DNA of 54,038 nt from assembly GCA_964522665.1 (NCBI GenBank), contig CAZFVY010000042.1, positions 1-54,038 on the forward strand, given 5' to 3'. The position numbers and the translations under genes are program-made. Below are positions 17,902 to 26,520 of this stretch, piece after piece. This DNA is from CAZFVY01 sp964522665. GTDB lineage: Bacteria; Verrucomicrobiota; Verrucomicrobiia; Limisphaerales; CAZFVY01. The notes beneath the pieces were generated by a model, which saw only the letters and a program-made list of their open reading frames with translations, made no database searches and was not told where the DNA came from. The first letter of the stretch is position 1. Each line of letters starts with the position of its first letter.

Positions 17902-18569
17902 GGTTGATTTTCTGGTTATTATCTTCGTATTTTTTGAGTAAATTGAGTTGGTAATTCACTTTTGAAGGTGCATCCTACGGTTTCGAATTGCGGGATTGCA
18001 ACAAAAAAGTAGAAATTTGTCGTGTAAGCATTTAAGCGCAGGATGCTTTTGCGTAAAAGCCGTCGTCGATTCCACGCGCCTCCCACTTGGTCAGAACGTC
18101 GGGCGGCCAAGAAGAAAGCCAGCGGCAGCCACCTCCGCGACCCGAGCATATTCGGCGGTCGTCGGAAAAATCAATCCCCCCCGCGCTCGCCATTGCAGCG
18201 TTAGATTCTATTGTAGTTCGATGCACAAAATAAGCCTGCTGGAAGAACATAAAGCGTGTACGGCGTTCTGGCAAGCACTTTTTGTCATTTTTCGGCGCTT
18301 TCGGCTCGTTCGATGCTTCTCCTTTGACGGGCGCCGCCCGAATCGCGGCGTTCCGAATTTCGATTCGGCAAGAAAAATGCTGCCTCACTTTTTCAAATAA
18401 CCAGCCTCGCTTCGTCGCCACCCGGTTACGCCGGCGCGATGCGGCTCGCCGCGCAACGGTCGCCGGCGGTTTCGTGGGTCAGGCTCAGCGTGGTGGGAAT
18501 CATCAACGATCCGCCGCCGGTCATTCCCACCGAACTGAAAATTGTGCTTGCATCACCCGACGTTAATAC
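17902..18569. other. Intergenic region between divergent giant-protein and EPS genes
   Basis: The part nearest the giant gene is AT-rich and should hold its promoter; TTGCAA and TAGGAT spaced 18 bases apart on the minus strand (about 17970-18000) are a weak candidate. The remainder has open frames on both strands without recognisable protein content. Nothing else was identified. Confidence 0.35.
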
Positions 18570-19904
18570 GTGAAATCCGCAGCCTTGAAAGCAAAACGCA
18601 GCGCGCCCGACGCCGGGCGGTACGGGACGGCCTTCGTAAAGCCCGCGTTGGCGGGTCGGATTCAGCCCCGCCGCGTCGCGCTCGATCACGACTGGCGAAC
18701 GGCGGCGCGGTGGGTGATGGCGCTGGGGGTATTCGTCGGGGGGCAAAGCGCCAGCCGCGCGTTTGAAGCGTCTGACTTGCTCGCATTTCGCACGGGGCCA
18801 TTGCTCGTACGGCCGCAATTGGCGGAAACCGAAACCTACGACGACAATATCCTTTTTCGCAACGCGAACCAATTGTCCGACTTGGTCTCGACGCTCAGCC
18901 CGGGCGCCAAGCTCTCGGTGGGGCAGCCGGAGATTCCGGGCGAGCCGCTCCAGAACAACCTTACGTTGGAATACCGGCTCGACGAACGCCTCTACCTCCA
19001 AAACAGCCAATTCGACGGCTTGGACCAGACGCTCCTCTTCGGCGGGTGGGTGAACGAGCGGCACCTGACGTGGAAAGGGGCGGACGATTTGATGTTCCTC
19101 TCCTCGCCCCTGGGCGGCGGTCTGAACATCGGCGAAAAGGTGTATCGCACGGCGTACGACAATTCTCACACCCTCGAGTACGACCTCAGCCCGAAAACCG
19201 GAGTTTATGTCACCGGCAGCCAAAGCGCCACGGAGTATCGTCCCGGCACGCCGCTTTACAGCATCAACGACTGGCGAGGCGTGGTGGGAGCCGATTTCAA
19301 GCCCCGCCCGAAGCTGCGCTTCCTGAGTGAGGTTTACTACGGTCAAACCGCGACCAGTTCGGAATTTGTGGGGGGACCCCACTCGCCGCATTCGGATTTC
19401 ATGGGCGGTTTCATCGGCGCGGACGGGCAATTCTCCGAACGCACCTCCGGCGAACTGAAACTGGGCTACGAAACCCGTGAATTCAGTGACCATACCCCGG
19501 CGCCCAGTTCGCCGGCCGTGAAGATATCGCTGACGCACAATTTCTGGACCAAAAGCACCGCCACCCTGGAGTACACGCGCCAGACGGCGGTTTCCATCCA
19601 GTTTGCCCGCGAATCCTACACCTCGGACCGAGTCTCGATTGGTTGGGAACAGGGCTTGGGCAGCCGCAACAAGTGGCGAGCCAAGCTCAACGCGGCGATG
19701 GTGAACTATGATTACGCGGTGCTGGGGGTCGGCAACAGCCGGCACGACCAAGGCTACACCGCCGAGGCGGGATTGACGTACCAAATCCAGCTTTGGCTGG
19801 CCGCCCGATTCAATTACCAGTTCGAGATTTACAGCAGCAACACGCCGGGAATAATTGACTATCACCTCAATCGCGTTATTTTAGGCGTGGCATTAGGCTA
19901 CTAG
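18570..19904 (+). CDS. Outer-membrane beta-barrel protein of an exopolysaccharide operon
   Basis: 444 residues from a GTG at 18570. The first 40 residues are basic and poorly protein-like; the export signal is probably ARWVMALGVFVGGQSASRAF, so the true start may lie downstream. From RPQLAETETYDDNILFRN on, the sequence alternates polar and aromatic residues (LEYRLDERLYLQ, TATLEYTRQTAVSIQ) and ends in a strand-like VILGVALGY, as in putative beta-barrel porins (BBP2_2 type) of exopolysaccharide clusters. It begins a tight operon: 3 bases separate it from the Wza-like gene, whose product it probably assists in outer-membrane export or anchoring. Confidence 0.7.
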   Translation: MKSAALKAKRSAPDAGRYGTAFVKPALAGRIQPRRVALDHDWRTAARWVMALGVFVGGQSASRAFEASDLLAFRTGPLLVRPQLAETETYDDNILFRNANQLSDLVSTLSPGAKLSVGQPEIPGEPLQNNLTLEYRLDERLYLQNSQFDGLDQTLLFGGWVNERHLTWKGADDLMFLSSPLGGGLNIGEKVYRTAYDNSHTLEYDLSPKTGVYVTGSQSATEYRPGTPLYSINDWRGVVGADFKPRPKLRFLSEVYYGQTATSSEFVGGPHSPHSDFMGGFIGADGQFSERTSGELKLGYETREFSDHTPAPSSPAVKISLTHNFWTKSTATLEYTRQTAVSIQFARESYTSDRVSIGWEQGLGSRNKWRAKLNAAMVNYDYAVLGVGNSRHDQGYTAEAGLTYQIQLWLAARFNYQFEIYSSNTPGIIDYHLNRVILGVALGY

Positions 19905-19907
19905 TTT

Positions 19908-20486
19908 ATGAAGGTTCACCGACAATCAATTGGGTTTGGCGTCTTGGTTCTGATCGCTCTGCTCACGGCCACGGCGCGCAGCCACGCCGAAGACGACCGC
20001 AAATTGGTCGCCGACGATCTGATCAGCATATATGTGTACGGCGAGAAGGATATGTCCGTGGACGTGCGCGTGTCAGCGAACGGGGAGGTCACGGTGCCGT
20101 TCCTGGGGAGTTTAAGGGTGGCCGGAAGGACGACTTCCGAAATGGAAAAGACGCTCAAATCGGCCTGGCTCGGCGACTATTTGAAAGACCCACAAGTGAT
20201 CGTCACCGTCAAAGAACTTCACAAACAGACGGTGAACGTGATGGGGCAAGTCACCAAGCCGGGCGAAGTTGAGTTCCCGCCGGACGGCAAAATGGACATC
20301 GTTATGGCGATTTCGAAAGCTGGGGACTTCAGCAAGACCGCGAAGAAAAGCCAGATCGAACTCAGCCGGGTCGGTTCCGAGCCGCAACGGTTCCGTTGGG
20401 ACGATTTGAAGGCCGGCACCGCGCAAGACAAGCGGATCATGCTGAAGCCGGGCGATCTGATCTACGTACCCGACTCGTTATTCTGA
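19908..20486 (+). CDS. Polysaccharide export protein (Wza-like, Poly_export/SLBB)
   Basis: 192 residues with a signal peptide (VLIALLTATARSHA then EDD). The Poly_export domain follows (DLISIYVYGEKDMSVDVRV, GEVTVPFLGSLRVAGRT), then an SLBB-type segment (VNVMGQVTKPGEVEFP, IVMAISKAGDFSKTA, LKPGDLIYVPDSLF). Proteins of this family form the periplasmic/outer-membrane channel for exopolysaccharides together with the tyrosine autokinase encoded next. At 192 residues it is at the short end and has a single SLBB unit, without the C-terminal membrane helix of E. coli Wza. That agrees with an outer-membrane barrel partner upstream. The lipobox cysteine is absent. Confidence 0.9.
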   Translation: MKVHRQSIGFGVLVLIALLTATARSHAEDDRKLVADDLISIYVYGEKDMSVDVRVSANGEVTVPFLGSLRVAGRTTSEMEKTLKSAWLGDYLKDPQVIVTVKELHKQTVNVMGQVTKPGEVEFPPDGKMDIVMAISKAGDFSKTAKKSQIELSRVGSEPQRFRWDDLKAGTAQDKRIMLKPGDLIYVPDSLF

Positions 20487-20493
20487 GCAAATT

Positions 20494-22647
20494 ATGGAAT
20501 CTGGACCAATTGAGACGCGCGAGAATCCTGGCCAGGAGGCCAGCGTTGATTTTTACCACCTCTGGCACGTCATCATGGAGCGCCGCTGGCTGGCGCTGAC
20601 CGCGTTTGTTTCGGTGGTGGTTCTCTGCGTATTCTACCTGCTTAAGGCGACGCCGATCTACCGCGCCATCGCCACCATCCAGATCAATCGCGAATCCGAG
20701 AACGTCTTGAACCTCAAGGACGCGTTCGCGGTCGAGGGGCAGGATACGGACTACCTCCAAACGCAGTACAAAAACCTGCTGAGCCGCGCGTTGATCGCCC
20801 AGGTCGTGACGAATTCGCAGTTGTATTTGGACCCGTATTTCAGCAATAGCGTGGACGTCACCTCCGCCGCCATGAAGTGCTTTGACGTCGTGCCGTACCG
20901 CATGACCCGCCTGATCGAAATCCGCGCCGAACACCCGAATCCGGTGATGGCGGCCAAAATGGCGAACGCGCTCGGCGAGACGTTTACGAGCAACAACATC
21001 CAGCAGCGCATCAGCAAATCCGATCTGGCCGTGAAAAACCTCATGGCGGAGGCCGACGAATATAAGCTAGCGAAGGAGACCAACCAACAAGCGTTGCTGG
21101 CGTTTACCGTTGCCAACCTCACCAACAACGCCGTCTCACTGGACGAAACGCGCAATATTAACGTACAGGCCTTGAAAGAAGCGCAGACCAAGTACGACGA
21201 AGCGCGCACGGCCGCGAGCGCCGCGCGCCAGACAGCCTCACACGCGGAGGCATACGTTCTAGCGGGCAACAACCTCCTGGAAATCCCGGAAATTGCCAAT
21301 GACGGCAACATTCAGCTTATGCGACGGGATTTGGCGTCCAAGACGGCCGATCTGGCGAATCTGCTGCAACGGCACGGGGAGAAAATGCCGGACGTGATCG
21401 GCTTGCGCAGCGAGACGAACCAGCTGGGCCACGAGATCGAGCGTCAGGCGGCAATGGTCTTTAGATCCGTCAAGATCAAAGCGGATACCCAAACGGCGCT
21501 GGAGACCGAGGCGTTGCAGTCCCTGGACAAACTCAAGCAGGAAGCGGCGAAGCTGGATGAGCTTAAGACCAAGTACAACCGCCTTGAGCAGAACCTGAAA
21601 CAGAGCGACTTTTTCTACCAAATGTTGCTCCAAAAAATCAAGGAAACCGAGCTGACCGCCAAAGTGGTAAGCCAGAACGTGTTCGTCCGCGACCCCGCGA
21701 TCGTGCCAAGGTATCGGGTCAAGCCGCGGAGGGTCTGGATCATGGCGCTCGGCCTCATCGGCGGCGTGTTCACCGGCATTGGCTTGGCTCTGTTCGTCAA
21801 CTATTTGGACGACTCGATCAAGAGTCAGGACGACGTCGAAACCTACCTCAAACTGCCGTTCCTGGGCTATGTCCCCAACATCAAGACGAACAGCATCGTC
21901 GAGCGCGATTTACAGGCCCATTTGCATCCTCAATCGAATGCCGCCGAAGGGTTCCGCACCATCCGCGCCACGGTTTCGTTGGCCAGCAAAACCCAGAAGC
22001 AACAGATGATCGCCGTGACCAGCACCATCCCGTCGGAGGGCAAGTCACTGGTGGCCACGAACTTCGCCGTGGTGCTCGCGCAAACCGGCATGAAAACGCT
22101 CATCGTTGACGCGGACCTTCGCCGGCCCTTCGTGCATAAGGCGTTTCAGTTGCAAAGCCCGATCGGGCTTTCGGCGTACTTGATGGAAAAGGTCAATAAC
22201 GTGGAGGAAATCACCCACACCTCCGAAGTGCCGAATCTGGACGTCGTGTGCTGCGGAGCCATCCCCGCGTCACCGGCCGAATTGCTTGATTCAAAGCGCA
22301 TGATGCAGTTCCTGAAAGACGCGCGGGAACGTTATGACCGCATCATTATTGACACGCCGCCGATCTCCGCGGTGAGCGACCCCTTGATCATGGGCGCGCT
22401 GGCGGACGGCATCCTCTTCGTGACCAAGTTCAACAAGATCCGCCGCGAGCACGCGCGCAAGTCGGTGATGCGCATTCAGAACGCCGGCATTCGCATCCTG
22501 GGCGTCGTGCTCAATGACATCGATTTCGAAGGTCGCGACTCCTACTACTACTCGTACTACTACTACCAGAATCGCTACTACGCGACGCACTACCAATCCA
22601 CGCCCGGCGCTCCCGGGAGCGGCGCGCCGCCGGATTTCCGCTCGTAG
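20494..22647 (+). CDS. Polysaccharide co-polymerase / BY-kinase (Wzc-like tyrosine autokinase)
   Basis: 717 residues. The N-terminal Wzz domain begins DFYHLWHVIMERRWLALT with a first membrane segment (residues about 30-47), then a long periplasmic coiled coil (about 170-400) and a second membrane segment (VWIMALGLIGGVFTGIGLAL). The cytoplasmic BY-kinase domain shows Walker A (SEGKSLVATN), Walker A' (LIVDADLRRP) and Walker B (RIIIDTPP). A C-terminal tyrosine cluster (SYYYSYYYYQNRYYATHY) is the usual autophosphorylation tail. It controls chain length and export of exopolysaccharide with the preceding Wza-like protein, 7 bases upstream. No polymerase, flippase or glycosyltransferase genes follow. 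Confidence 0.95.
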   Translation: MESGPIETRENPGQEASVDFYHLWHVIMERRWLALTAFVSVVVLCVFYLLKATPIYRAIATIQINRESENVLNLKDAFAVEGQDTDYLQTQYKNLLSRALIAQVVTNSQLYLDPYFSNSVDVTSAAMKCFDVVPYRMTRLIEIRAEHPNPVMAAKMANALGETFTSNNIQQRISKSDLAVKNLMAEADEYKLAKETNQQALLAFTVANLTNNAVSLDETRNINVQALKEAQTKYDEARTAASAARQTASHAEAYVLAGNNLLEIPEIANDGNIQLMRRDLASKTADLANLLQRHGEKMPDVIGLRSETNQLGHEIERQAAMVFRSVKIKADTQTALETEALQSLDKLKQEAAKLDELKTKYNRLEQNLKQSDFFYQMLLQKIKETELTAKVVSQNVFVRDPAIVPRYRVKPRRVWIMALGLIGGVFTGIGLALFVNYLDDSIKSQDDVETYLKLPFLGYVPNIKTNSIVERDLQAHLHPQSNAAEGFRTIRATVSLASKTQKQQMIAVTSTIPSEGKSLVATNFAVVLAQTGMKTLIVDADLRRPFVHKAFQLQSPIGLSAYLMEKVNNVEEITHTSEVPNLDVVCCGAIPASPAELLDSKRMMQFLKDARERYDRIIIDTPPISAVSDPLIMGALADGILFVTKFNKIRREHARKSVMRIQNAGIRILGVVLNDIDFEGRDSYYYSYYYYQNRYYATHYQSTPGAPGSGAPPDFRS

Positions 22648-23074
22648 TCTAACGTTCTGACGCGCCGGCCGAGGAGTCCTTGCGTCCACTCCACCGTGGT
22701 TGAATCGATTGGTTAGCGTCCCGCACGGTGGTTGAACGGCCAGGGCCTTTGGCAGCGACTGTTCAGCTTTGCCTCCCGATCGGGCCGGACGGGCGAGTCT
22801 CCCATACAAATCCGTCTTGCCCGAATGGCCCCGCTCGTGGCGCCGCTTCGCCGTGTTCAGACCAATGCTGACCGGGAGGGCAGCCGATTCAGTCCCAAAC
22901 GCCACCGAGGTTTTCCCGGGTCAGTCAGTTCCACAGCCCACTCGCTCGGAATCGCCGCCAGCTCAGGTACGAGATTTCGAGAAAAGCCCCGTTAATGGAC
23001 CGACCGCGGAAAACGAGTTGACGGCAAGCGCGAAAATGATAGAGTTCTCTGCGCTACAGAGAACATGTCGAAGC
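22648..23074. other. Intergenic region before the ABC exporter
   Basis: 427 bases. An imperfect direct repeat (CACCGTGGTTGAA near 22691 and CACGGTGGTTGAA near 22724) and a perfect inverted repeat at 23044-23064 are the only structures seen. The ABC ATPase frame stays open into this region, but the added residues show no family resemblance and were excluded. Confidence 0.5.
23044..23064. promoter_or_regulatory. Perfect inverted repeat, candidate operator
   Basis: GTTCTCTG (23044-23051), five bases, then CAGAGAAC (23057-23064): a perfect dyad with 8-bp arms ending 10 bases before the ATG of the ABC ATPase gene. It could be a regulator binding site or a small hairpin masking the ribosome entry region. 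A related half-site, AGAGAAC, occurs at 25522-25528 before the membrane protein/winged-helix pair. Confidence 0.5.
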
Positions 23075-24040
23075 ATGAACGCGTCAGCCCACCCTGAACC
23101 TCCCCTGCTCGCGATCGAGCGGGTCACGAAACATTTCGGCTCGTTGACCGCCGTGAACGGCGTCTCCTTTGAAGTCCGGCGCGGCGAATGCCTCGGTTTG
23201 CTTGGCCCCAATGGCGCCGGCAAAACCACATTGCTGTCGGTTCTCGCTGGATTGTTGCGACCGGACGAGGGCCGCGTGCTGATCCGCGGACGCGAGCTCA
23301 CGGGAGACACCGATCCGCTGAAACGGACGCTCGGACTGGCGCCGCAGGATTTGGCGCTGTACGACGAGCTTTCGGCGCGGGACAATCTGCTTTTTTTTGG
23401 GTCGCTCTATGGCCTGGCCGGCGCGGGCCTGGCCAAAGCGATGGCGGAGGCGCTCGCGATCGTCGAACTGGCCGACCGGGCCGGGGACAAGGTTAAAACC
23501 TTCAGCGGCGGCATGAAACGGCGGCTGAATCTGGCCGCGGCGCTGTTGCATGATCCGGAACTTTTGTTGCTGGACGAGCCGACCGTCGGCGTCGATCCGC
23601 AGAGCCGCAACGCGATTTTCGAGAACATCAACGCCCTGCGGCGCCGCGGCAAGACCGTGCTCTACACAACCCACTACATGGAAGAAGTCGAGCGCCTGTG
23701 TCAGCGCGTCGTGATCATGGACCACGGGCAAGTGATCGCCAACGACACGCTGGCCGGGTTGAAAGGCCGGTCGGCCGGCCGAAACCGGCTGAGCCTCGAG
23801 TTGGAGGGAACGCCGGGCGGCGCGTGGCTCGGGCCGCTGCGGGCGGCGCCGGGCGTGTTCCACGCGGAAATGGAGGGACAACGCCTGCTGGTCGAGGTCA
23901 GCGACTTGAGCGGGACGACGCCGGTGGTGTTGATGTTGCTGCAACAACACGGCCAGCGCTGCGTCCAACTCACCACCGAGCGGGCCAACCTCGAGGCGGT
24001 ATTTCTCCAATTGACCGGCCACGGCCTGCGCGACAAATGA
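23075..24040 (+). CDS. ABC-2 exporter ATP-binding protein
   Basis: An ATG at 23075 gives 321 residues. A start at 22769 is possible but adds 102 unrelated residues. All ATPase motifs are present: Walker A GPNGAGKTT (44-52), a Q-loop in LAPQDLALYDELS, signature FSGGMKRR, Walker B LLLLDEPTVGVDP and an H-loop in TTHYMEE. The C-terminal ~70 residues form the accessory domain typical of DrrA/CcmA-like drug or lipid exporters. The permease follows 43 bases downstream. The substrate cannot be told from sequence. Confidence 0.93.
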   Translation: MNASAHPEPPLLAIERVTKHFGSLTAVNGVSFEVRRGECLGLLGPNGAGKTTLLSVLAGLLRPDEGRVLIRGRELTGDTDPLKRTLGLAPQDLALYDELSARDNLLFFGSLYGLAGAGLAKAMAEALAIVELADRAGDKVKTFSGGMKRRLNLAAALLHDPELLLLDEPTVGVDPQSRNAIFENINALRRRGKTVLYTTHYMEEVERLCQRVVIMDHGQVIANDTLAGLKGRSAGRNRLSLELEGTPGGAWLGPLRAAPGVFHAEMEGQRLLVEVSDLSGTTPVVLMLLQQHGQRCVQLTTERANLEAVFLQLTGHGLRDK

Positions 24041-24083
24041 GACGCTCCCGGCGCCGGCGGCCCACCCGCGACCCCTTCACTCT

Positions 24084-25388
24084 ATGCGACCCTTTTTCGC
24101 CCTGCTCACCAAAGACCTGAAACTGCACTTCGGCGACCGCCGGGCGCTCCTGATGACGCTGGCGGTGCCGATCGCCATCGCCTCGTTCTTCGGCTTCGTC
24201 ATGGGCGGCCAGAGCGGGAAGCCGAAGGGCGGCGGCATTACCATCCAGGTGGTCGATTTCGACGGCGGGCCGATTACCTCGGAGATCGTCACGAATCTGA
24301 CGCGCGACGAAAATCTGCGCGTTTTTACCGCGACGGAGGCGGAGGCGCGCGACGGCGTCTTGAACGGTCGCGTGCCCGTCGCCGTGATTTTTCCGGCGGG
24401 GTTTGGTGAGGCAGCGGCCAAGAGTTTTTTCGGCTGGGCCGAGCGGCCGGAGCTGACGATCCTGCACGATCCGTCGCATAACGCGGAGGTCAGTTTAGTG
24501 CAGGGTTTACTGATGCAACACGTCATGGAGACGGTAAGCCGCGAACTGTTCACGGGTCCCACGGGAAAGAAGGTCGTGAAGGAATCGATCGAGAGCCTGG
24601 CCGGCTCCCCGGGCGTGGCCGAGACGGACCGCGCCGCGCTGACCGATTTTCTGAGGAGCGTGGACCGCTGGATGGATCACCGGAGCGCGAATCCGGGCGA
24701 GCCGGGGAGGGCGGTCGCGCCGGGTGGCGGTTTGAAGATGCCGTTCACCACGCGCTCGGAGGCGCTGACCAAGCAGGTCGAGGTTCATTACAACGGCTAC
24801 GCCCATTCGTTCGCGGGGATGGGGGTGCAATTCGTCCTGATGGCGGCGATCGAGGCGGGGATCGGCATCCTGGCGGAACGGCGGCGGGGCTTGTGGCGGC
24901 GGCTGCGGGCGGCGCCGCTGGCGCGGAGCACGCTGCTGGGCGCGCGGGCCGCCAGCGGCACGGTAATCTCGCTGGTGACGATGGGGGTTTGCTGGGCGTT
25001 CGCCATTCTCGTGTTCCGCGTGCAGGTGGGGGGCAGTTGGGTGGGGTTCATCGCCACGAATGTGGCGTTCGCGGCGCTGGCGTCGAGCTTCGGGCTGTTC
25101 ATCGCGGCGGTGGGCCGGACGCCGGAGGCGACGCGCGGCGTGGCGATCTTCGCGGTGTTGATCCTGGTGATGTTGGGCGGCGCGTGGGTCCCAACCTTTA
25201 TCTTTCCCGCCTGGCTGCAGAGCGCCACGCTGGCGGTGCCGACGCGCTGGGCCATCGACGGCATGGAAGCGATGACGTGGCGCGGCTTGGGACTATCGGC
25301 GGCCGGGCCGCCCATCGCCGTGCTGCTCGGTTACAGCGCGTTGTTCGGCGGCCTGGCGCTGTACTGGTTTCAATGGGACTCGGACTAA
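24084..25388 (+). CDS. ABC-2 type exporter permease
   Basis: 434 residues. One N-terminal membrane segment (LLMTLAVPIAIASFFGFVMG) is followed by a large extracytoplasmic region of about 200 residues, then five membrane segments in the second half (for example VISLVTMGVCWAFAILVF, AIFAVLILVMLGGAWVPTF, VLLGYSALFGGLALYWF). This is the YhhJ/YbhR arrangement. It pairs with the ATPase just upstream to form an exporter. LAERRRGLWRRLRAAPL between segments two and three is the expected coupling helix region. Confidence 0.9.
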   Translation: MRPFFALLTKDLKLHFGDRRALLMTLAVPIAIASFFGFVMGGQSGKPKGGGITIQVVDFDGGPITSEIVTNLTRDENLRVFTATEAEARDGVLNGRVPVAVIFPAGFGEAAAKSFFGWAERPELTILHDPSHNAEVSLVQGLLMQHVMETVSRELFTGPTGKKVVKESIESLAGSPGVAETDRAALTDFLRSVDRWMDHRSANPGEPGRAVAPGGGLKMPFTTRSEALTKQVEVHYNGYAHSFAGMGVQFVLMAAIEAGIGILAERRRGLWRRLRAAPLARSTLLGARAASGTVISLVTMGVCWAFAILVFRVQVGGSWVGFIATNVAFAALASSFGLFIAAVGRTPEATRGVAIFAVLILVMLGGAWVPTFIFPAWLQSATLAVPTRWAIDGMEAMTWRGLGLSAAGPPIAVLLGYSALFGGLALYWFQWDSD

Positions 25389-25470
25389 TCTCGGACGGCG
25401 CGTTCGCGCGAGCCACGCACGGGCGCGCTCGCGCCGCCTTGACGCCACGCTCGGGCGCAGACCGGCGGCG

Positions 25471-25497
25471 CGCGGGTCTGCGACCCGCAGCGGCAAC
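25471..25497. repeat. Short copy of the GCGGGTCTGCGACCCGC repeat
   Basis: The palindrome GCGGGT-CTGCG-ACCCGC plus AGCGGC matches the first ~25 bases of the two longer repeats at 50675 and 50906. Here only this end is present, in the gap between the permease and the small membrane protein gene. Confidence 0.6.
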
Positions 25498-25635
25498 TTT
25501 TCGACCGATCGCGTTCGTAGAAGAGAACCCATGGCGAATGTTCAATCATGCCGCGGTTTACCGAACCGCGCGCCGCGTCGAACCCGCAGATCGAGTCTCA
25601 ATAAGTCGGCTCCGGTCGGCAGAAACTCACACACT

Positions 25636-26193
25636 ATGAACCTATCGAAAACCGAAGCCGAAGCCGCTTTGCGGGAGATTGAAAGCGTGGTGACGCAGAC
25701 ACGGCGGGCGATCGCGGGCAGTTGTTGCAGCGCCATGCTGATCCTCTGGGGCGTGATTTGGGTGATCGGTTATTCGGCGACGCAGTTTTTCCCCCGCCAA
25801 TGGGCGTGGACCTGGGGGCCGCTCTCGATCGGCGGGATCGCGTTTTCCTGGCTCCTCGGCGCGCGACGCCGGGGGCCCGTGCGCAGCCCACTTTTTCCGC
25901 GCCTCTTCATCGCGTGGATCGTGTTGTTCGGTTACGCGATCATCTGGGCTTACCTGCTGCACCCGTTCAATGGCGCGCGCCTCGGGGCCTATTTCGGCGC
26001 CGTGCCAATGTTCGGGTACGTTGTCGCCGGCCTCTGGCTGGGGCGTTTCTTTATTTGGATCGGCGCGACGGTGACGATTCTCACCGTGATCGGCGTGGCG
26101 GCGTTTCCCGCGTATCTCAATTTGTGGATGGCGGTGACTTGCGGCGGCTCGCTGATTATTTCCGGCGTCTATATTCGCCGCTGCTGGAGATAG
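25636..26193 (+). CDS. Small multi-pass membrane protein
   Basis: An ATG at 25636 gives 185 residues. The frame is open from 25531, but that part is not protein-like. A polar N-terminal helix (TEAEAALREIESVVTQTRRA) is followed by about five hydrophobic segments (MLILWGVIWVIGYSATQFF, IAWIVLFGYAIIWAYLL, MFGYVVAGLWLGRFFIWIG, ATVTILTVIGVAAF, LIISGVYI). No named family was recognised. The next gene, a winged-helix regulator, begins 2 bases after its stop, a pairing seen in several soil bacteria. It may act as a membrane sensor for that regulator or belong to the upstream exporter unit (inference). Confidence 0.75.
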   Translation: MNLSKTEAEAALREIESVVTQTRRAIAGSCCSAMLILWGVIWVIGYSATQFFPRQWAWTWGPLSIGGIAFSWLLGARRRGPVRSPLFPRLFIAWIVLFGYAIIWAYLLHPFNGARLGAYFGAVPMFGYVVAGLWLGRFFIWIGATVTILTVIGVAAFPAYLNLWMAVTCGGSLIISGVYIRRCWR

Positions 26194-26195
26194 GC

Positions 26196-26492
26196 ATGGC
26201 GGAACTGGACCCGATCATCCACCAACCGGTGCGGCTGCGGATCATGGCGGCGCTGACTTCCCTGCACGACGGGAGCGCGCTGGACTTCAGCACGCTCGGC
26301 AAGCTGCTCAAAGTGACCGACGGCAACCTGGGAGCGCACCTCCAAACGCTCGAGCAGGCCGGCTACATCAAGGTGGGAAAAAGCTTCGTGCAACGCAAAC
26401 CGCGCACCCACGCCGCCGCCACCTACCAGGGCCGCGCCAGATTCCAGGCGCACGTCGAGGCGCTGCAGGATATCCTGCGGACCAAGCCATAG
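26196..26492 (+). CDS. Winged-helix transcriptional regulator
   Basis: 98 residues from an ATG 2 bases after the membrane protein stop. It reads as a compact winged helix-turn-helix: HQPVRLRIMAALTSL, then DFSTLGKLLKVTDGNLGAHL (recognition helix) and LEQAGYIKVGKSFVQRKPRT (wing), with a C-terminal helix for dimerisation. It matches the 'winged helix DNA-binding' family related to MarR/ArsR. It probably controls its own two-gene unit and perhaps the exporter upstream, where a dyad at 23044-23064 is a candidate site (inference). Confidence 0.85.
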   Translation: MAELDPIIHQPVRLRIMAALTSLHDGSALDFSTLGKLLKVTDGNLGAHLQTLEQAGYIKVGKSFVQRKPRTHAAATYQGRARFQAHVEALQDILRTKP

Positions 26493-26520
26493 CTCACGCG
26501 ACCCGCTCGAGCCTTCAGGT

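Noticed and set aside
18032..18421. Minus-strand frame of 129 codons between the giant gene and the EPS operon
   Set aside because: No recognisable domain and no start signal; it overlaps other equally long frames.
22769..23074. N-terminal extension of the ABC ATPase
   Set aside because: The extra 102 residues do not resemble any ABC protein; the ATG at 23075 starts the normal domain and the dyad lies just before it.
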